64,000 nucleotides of DNA from Myrica gale (taxonomy: Eukaryota > Streptophyta > Magnoliopsida > Fagales > Myricaceae): the NCBI GenBank assembly GCA_963930655.1, contig OZ005605.1, forward strand, positions 20,963,501 to 21,027,500, in the 5' to 3' direction. The translations under genes and the position numbers were made by a program. The notes beneath the pieces are model-generated. The model was not told where the DNA came from, made no database searches, and saw only the letters and a list, made by a program, of their open reading frames with translations. Below, one piece after another: positions 61,185-64,000 of this stretch. How positions within the stretch are numbered: the first letter of the stretch is position 1; each line of letters opens with the position of its first letter.

Positions 61185-62961
61185 TCTAAAAAAACAGTAG
61201 CTTTTTCTTTGCTAGTGGCTCTGCCCTTTTAAGGATGGAAGACACCTGATATTTCAACCCATTGGGCCACACAAGACTAGGATTGTAAAATATTAATAAA
61301 ATAATGGATTGGGCCTTGATTTGAAAACGTACAATCAGTCCAATAAAAAAACAAAAAGAAAAAAACTGATATTAGTTGGGCTTGAGATTTACGATTACAT
61401 TTAAAATGGAATTGAGTTAAGAAGGTGAAAGTCTTTTCCATCCTATTTGAAGGTAAGGCTGAAAGTGAGGTGGGTATAGTTGCTGAAAGTGGTGAGAGGG
61501 AAGAGAGGTGATATGGAGAAATGAAGGAGAGTTTCGGCCAAATGAGGGGAAAAGTGAGTGATGAGTGAAGTGACTGTGTTGAGAGGTGTTAAATGTGATT
61601 GAGATGTGAGATGTGGAGATGTGAAGATGGAAAGGAGGCTGAATCTAATCTAATACACGACTAAGGAAACAAAAGGAGAAAAGCCTCACTTGCTTTAGCC
61701 CATGTGACATGGTCACATCATTGATTGCTTGTCTCCTCTCCTTTTTCATTTCCTTGCCTCCCCTTGTCTCTCACGTGATTCCTCTCTAGCTCACCATGAC
61801 TTTTCATCTTGCTTTTACATCTCTTTTTTCAGCGTACCACCATCTCTTTTTCTAGCCTACAAGCATCTCTTCAACCTATCATTTATCTCCTTTCTTTGCC
61901 ACACGTGAGACTCATCTCCTTTTCTTTGACTCTTCTTTTATTTTATTTGCTTTCTTATGCCTCACGTGAAATACTATCTCCCTTCTCTTTTGTCTTTCAA
62001 TGCACCTCGCATGGACCTCTTGCTTAGCACACTATATAGTCACTTAATAAGGATAAAAGCTACCTAATGAAGGCAATAGATAATTGACATGCACATAATT
62101 TTTAAATCATAATTCATACTTTAATATAATGAATTTGCTTAGGAAAATTCAGCATCTATAACATAACGAAATGCACTCCTTCACATTAAACTTATTAAGT
62201 CTTGTAATATGACAAAATCCCTTACATTAGGCCAATTAACAAATAATTCATAAGAAAAAATTACCTTAGAGAGATTTGGCCATTATGAAATTACTGAAAT
62301 TGCACTAACATAGCTTCACCATCATAATGAAATTACTTAAGAAAAACTTAGAATAAAAATATCATAATCATTGTAATTTAATATCATACATGGGCCAAAC
62401 AACAGCCCCTTAAATTTAGATCCAAGAGCAATACATAAACATAAATAGCATAAGGAAATTCAGGGTCTCACAGATAGAGAGAGATGATTTGATGTAATTG
62501 TTTAATAAAAAAATATTAGAATTAGGTGAAAAAGTATAGAGTGAAAAATTGATATAATTTTTTTAAAAAATGTATTAAAGTTTGTGTAAAAAATTTGTTG
62601 GAGATTGTGTTAAATGTATTGATGTTTGTGTTTAAATTTTTAAGATATTTGATAATAATTTTGTGAATAAATTTGAATCTTAAAAAAAAAAAAACTTGAA
62701 AACCAACGTGTTCTTGATACTAAGAAAAGGCCAAAACTAACCCATTGTTACACTTCCATATATTCACGTGGAAAATATGAGATCTGTCTGTCTTCATCTA
62801 CTGAAACGGACAAATTAAGCCTCTTGCACATGCAAAAGATTATACATAGTTGACAAGATAAATTGCAGGTACCCGCACTGCATTATGGCCACACAAAAAA
62901 TTGGGCCCTATGGTAGTTGGCAAATTCAAATGCAAACAAAACATTAGTCCTATGTAACTAA
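61185..62961. other. Intergenic DNA, no gene seen
   Basis: It contains a GA-rich stretch (61440-61640: GTGAGATGTGGAGATG and similar) and AT-rich patches. A block at 62470-62670 (GAGAGATGATTTGATG, GGTGAAAAAGTATAGAG) resembles a decayed MITE of the GGTTGTGTTTG family. No gene model can be supported. Confidence 0.5.
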
Positions 62962-63156
62962 GGCTGCGTTTGAACCAAATATTTTACAAAATATTTCACC
63001 AACTCCCAATAAAATACTACAATATAAACTCTCTCTTTCTCATCAAAAAATATAAAAAATTACAAAAAAATATAAAAAATTATCTCTCTCTTCACTTTTT
63101 TACTAAACACAATACCAAAGACCCAATATCAAAAATTTTACAACACAAACATAACC
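62962..63156. mobile_element. Tourist-like MITE (195 bp)
   Basis: Termini GGCTGCGTTTG and CAAACATAACC are inverted, flanked by TAA at 62959-62961 and 63157-63159. The interior contains CTCTTCACTTTTTTACTAAAC, placing it in the 28189/47484 family in the opposite orientation. Confidence 0.85.
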
Positions 63157-63421
63157 TAATTAGTGTACCTTTGATGTTGACATGTTAGGCTGTATCATGA
63201 TAAGATTTTTGATTTTGACGTATGAGATAGGCTTTTTTGTTCAGCGAAGGCTATTGAGTCCGTACATCCTAGGTTCCTAGCCTACACGATTAAATTGTAC
63301 GAAGTAATAATTGAATTGAGGGTCGGTTAATTTTAAAAGGTTAAAATATAAAAAATAAAGAGAATCTTAAAAAAAAATTACAAAATAGGATTATTTTTAA
63401 AAATTTATTATTCTAGGTGAT

Positions 63422-63598
63422 TTTCGGTTGAGGTGTTTTGTGAAGATTTTTTGTGTTTTGAGATTTTTTACGTGATGTTAACTTTATTGGTATGCGTGTT
63501 GTAGTTATATTTATGTGGTGTGAAAAATGATGTTTGGTTGTAGAATCCTGAGAATTCAAAAAATCCTAAGGATTATTTGTAAACGAACAAGCCCTTAG
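63422..63598. mobile_element. Tourist-like MITE, reverse copy of the 17883 family
   Basis: Its reverse complement starts GGGCTTGTTCGTTTAC and contains CTACAACCAAACATCATTTT, matching the element at 17883-18071 through most of its length. TTA follows the right end. Confidence 0.75.
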
Positions 63599-63915
63599 TC
63601 ATTAGATTTTGCAAATGTAAACACTTTGGTTCTTAGGTTTTAAAACCTAACATAATAATTTTTAAACTTTTCTCTTTTGATAAAATCGTCCTTCTGTCAA
63701 GATTTCGCGTGTGTGAATAACAACAGAACCGTCAGTTGCCAACTAGATTATAAAATAGTTAAACATTGCCCAACACATCACTTCAATGTACATAGTACAT
63801 ACATAATGGTAGCTTAGTTGACAACTGATATGGTTCTGCCCCGTTACTTACTCACACACACGGAATCCTAACGAAAGAACAATTTTGTTAAAGAGAGAAG
63901 TTTAGAGATTATTAT

Positions 63916-64000
63916 GGCTGCGTTTGCATGTAAAATTTTCCCCTAAATTTTATCTCTCTCCTAATAAAATACTCCAATATAATCTCTCTCTCTCCCTTAA
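63916..64000. mobile_element. Tourist-like MITE, cut by the window end
   Basis: It begins GGCTGCGTTTGCATG, then TCCAATATAATCTCTCTCTC, as in the 62962 copy. The right end lies beyond the window. Confidence 0.65.

Overview
The window looks like a nuclear segment of a eudicot plant chromosome, probably from a woody species. The evidence is intron-rich genes with plant-only families (TPS-f terpene synthase, class II serine carboxypeptidase-like, FRG/CHR27-28-type SNF2), plant-type tRNA-Gln, AT-rich intergenic DNA, and plant transposon classes (Tourist-like MITEs, hAT, MULE, CACTA, L1). I cannot name the species. I recognise no convincing LTR or virus-derived element.

Layout. 1-4441: 3' part of an SNF2/RING ATPase gene (+), with two MITEs in its introns. 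5425-5496: tRNA-Gln(CTG). 5920-6897: intron-less alpha/beta-hydrolase of the plant monoacylglycerol lipase type (-). 7.1-19.5 kb: gene-poor, with two hAT elements (8338-8809; 16779-18359, the latter carrying a nested MITE), AT microsatellites and diverged duplications. 19652-23514: complete ten-exon serine carboxypeptidase-like gene (+). 24125-33834: an L1-type LINE with a 17-bp target-site duplication, itself split by two MITEs and a 3.6-kb MULE (29288-32925). 35160-43189: a geranyllinalool-synthase-like (TPS-f) gene (-). Its twelve exons would give an 845-residue enzyme, but exon 2 is split by a 3.4-kb Pack-MULE (39052-42467) that carries pieces of a SEC61-beta gene and of a 3'-5' exonuclease gene. 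43.5-45.8 kb: 3' remnant of a CACTA element. 46440-47419: a short retroposon. 48727-59210: a 10.5-kb CACTA-like element full of palindromic CGATCGATCG motifs. A 2.5-kb hAT element (49974-52488) sits in it, and this hAT has collected exon-intron pieces of three unrelated host genes (MCCB, UBA5, SC35), all in one orientation. 59.2-64 kb: gene-free, with MITEs and a long inverted repeat.

The host genes have no evident shared pathway. What links the window is layered transposition with gene-fragment capture. Two transposons of different superfamilies (MULE and hAT) have each picked up several host gene pieces with introns still present, and one of these insertions interrupts a defence-volatile terpene synthase whose remaining exons and frame look intact. 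This, with the palindrome-rich CACTA element, is the most interesting content here.

All calls come from reading the sequence. No database search was run, and identities such as UBA5 or MCCB rest on recognised motifs.
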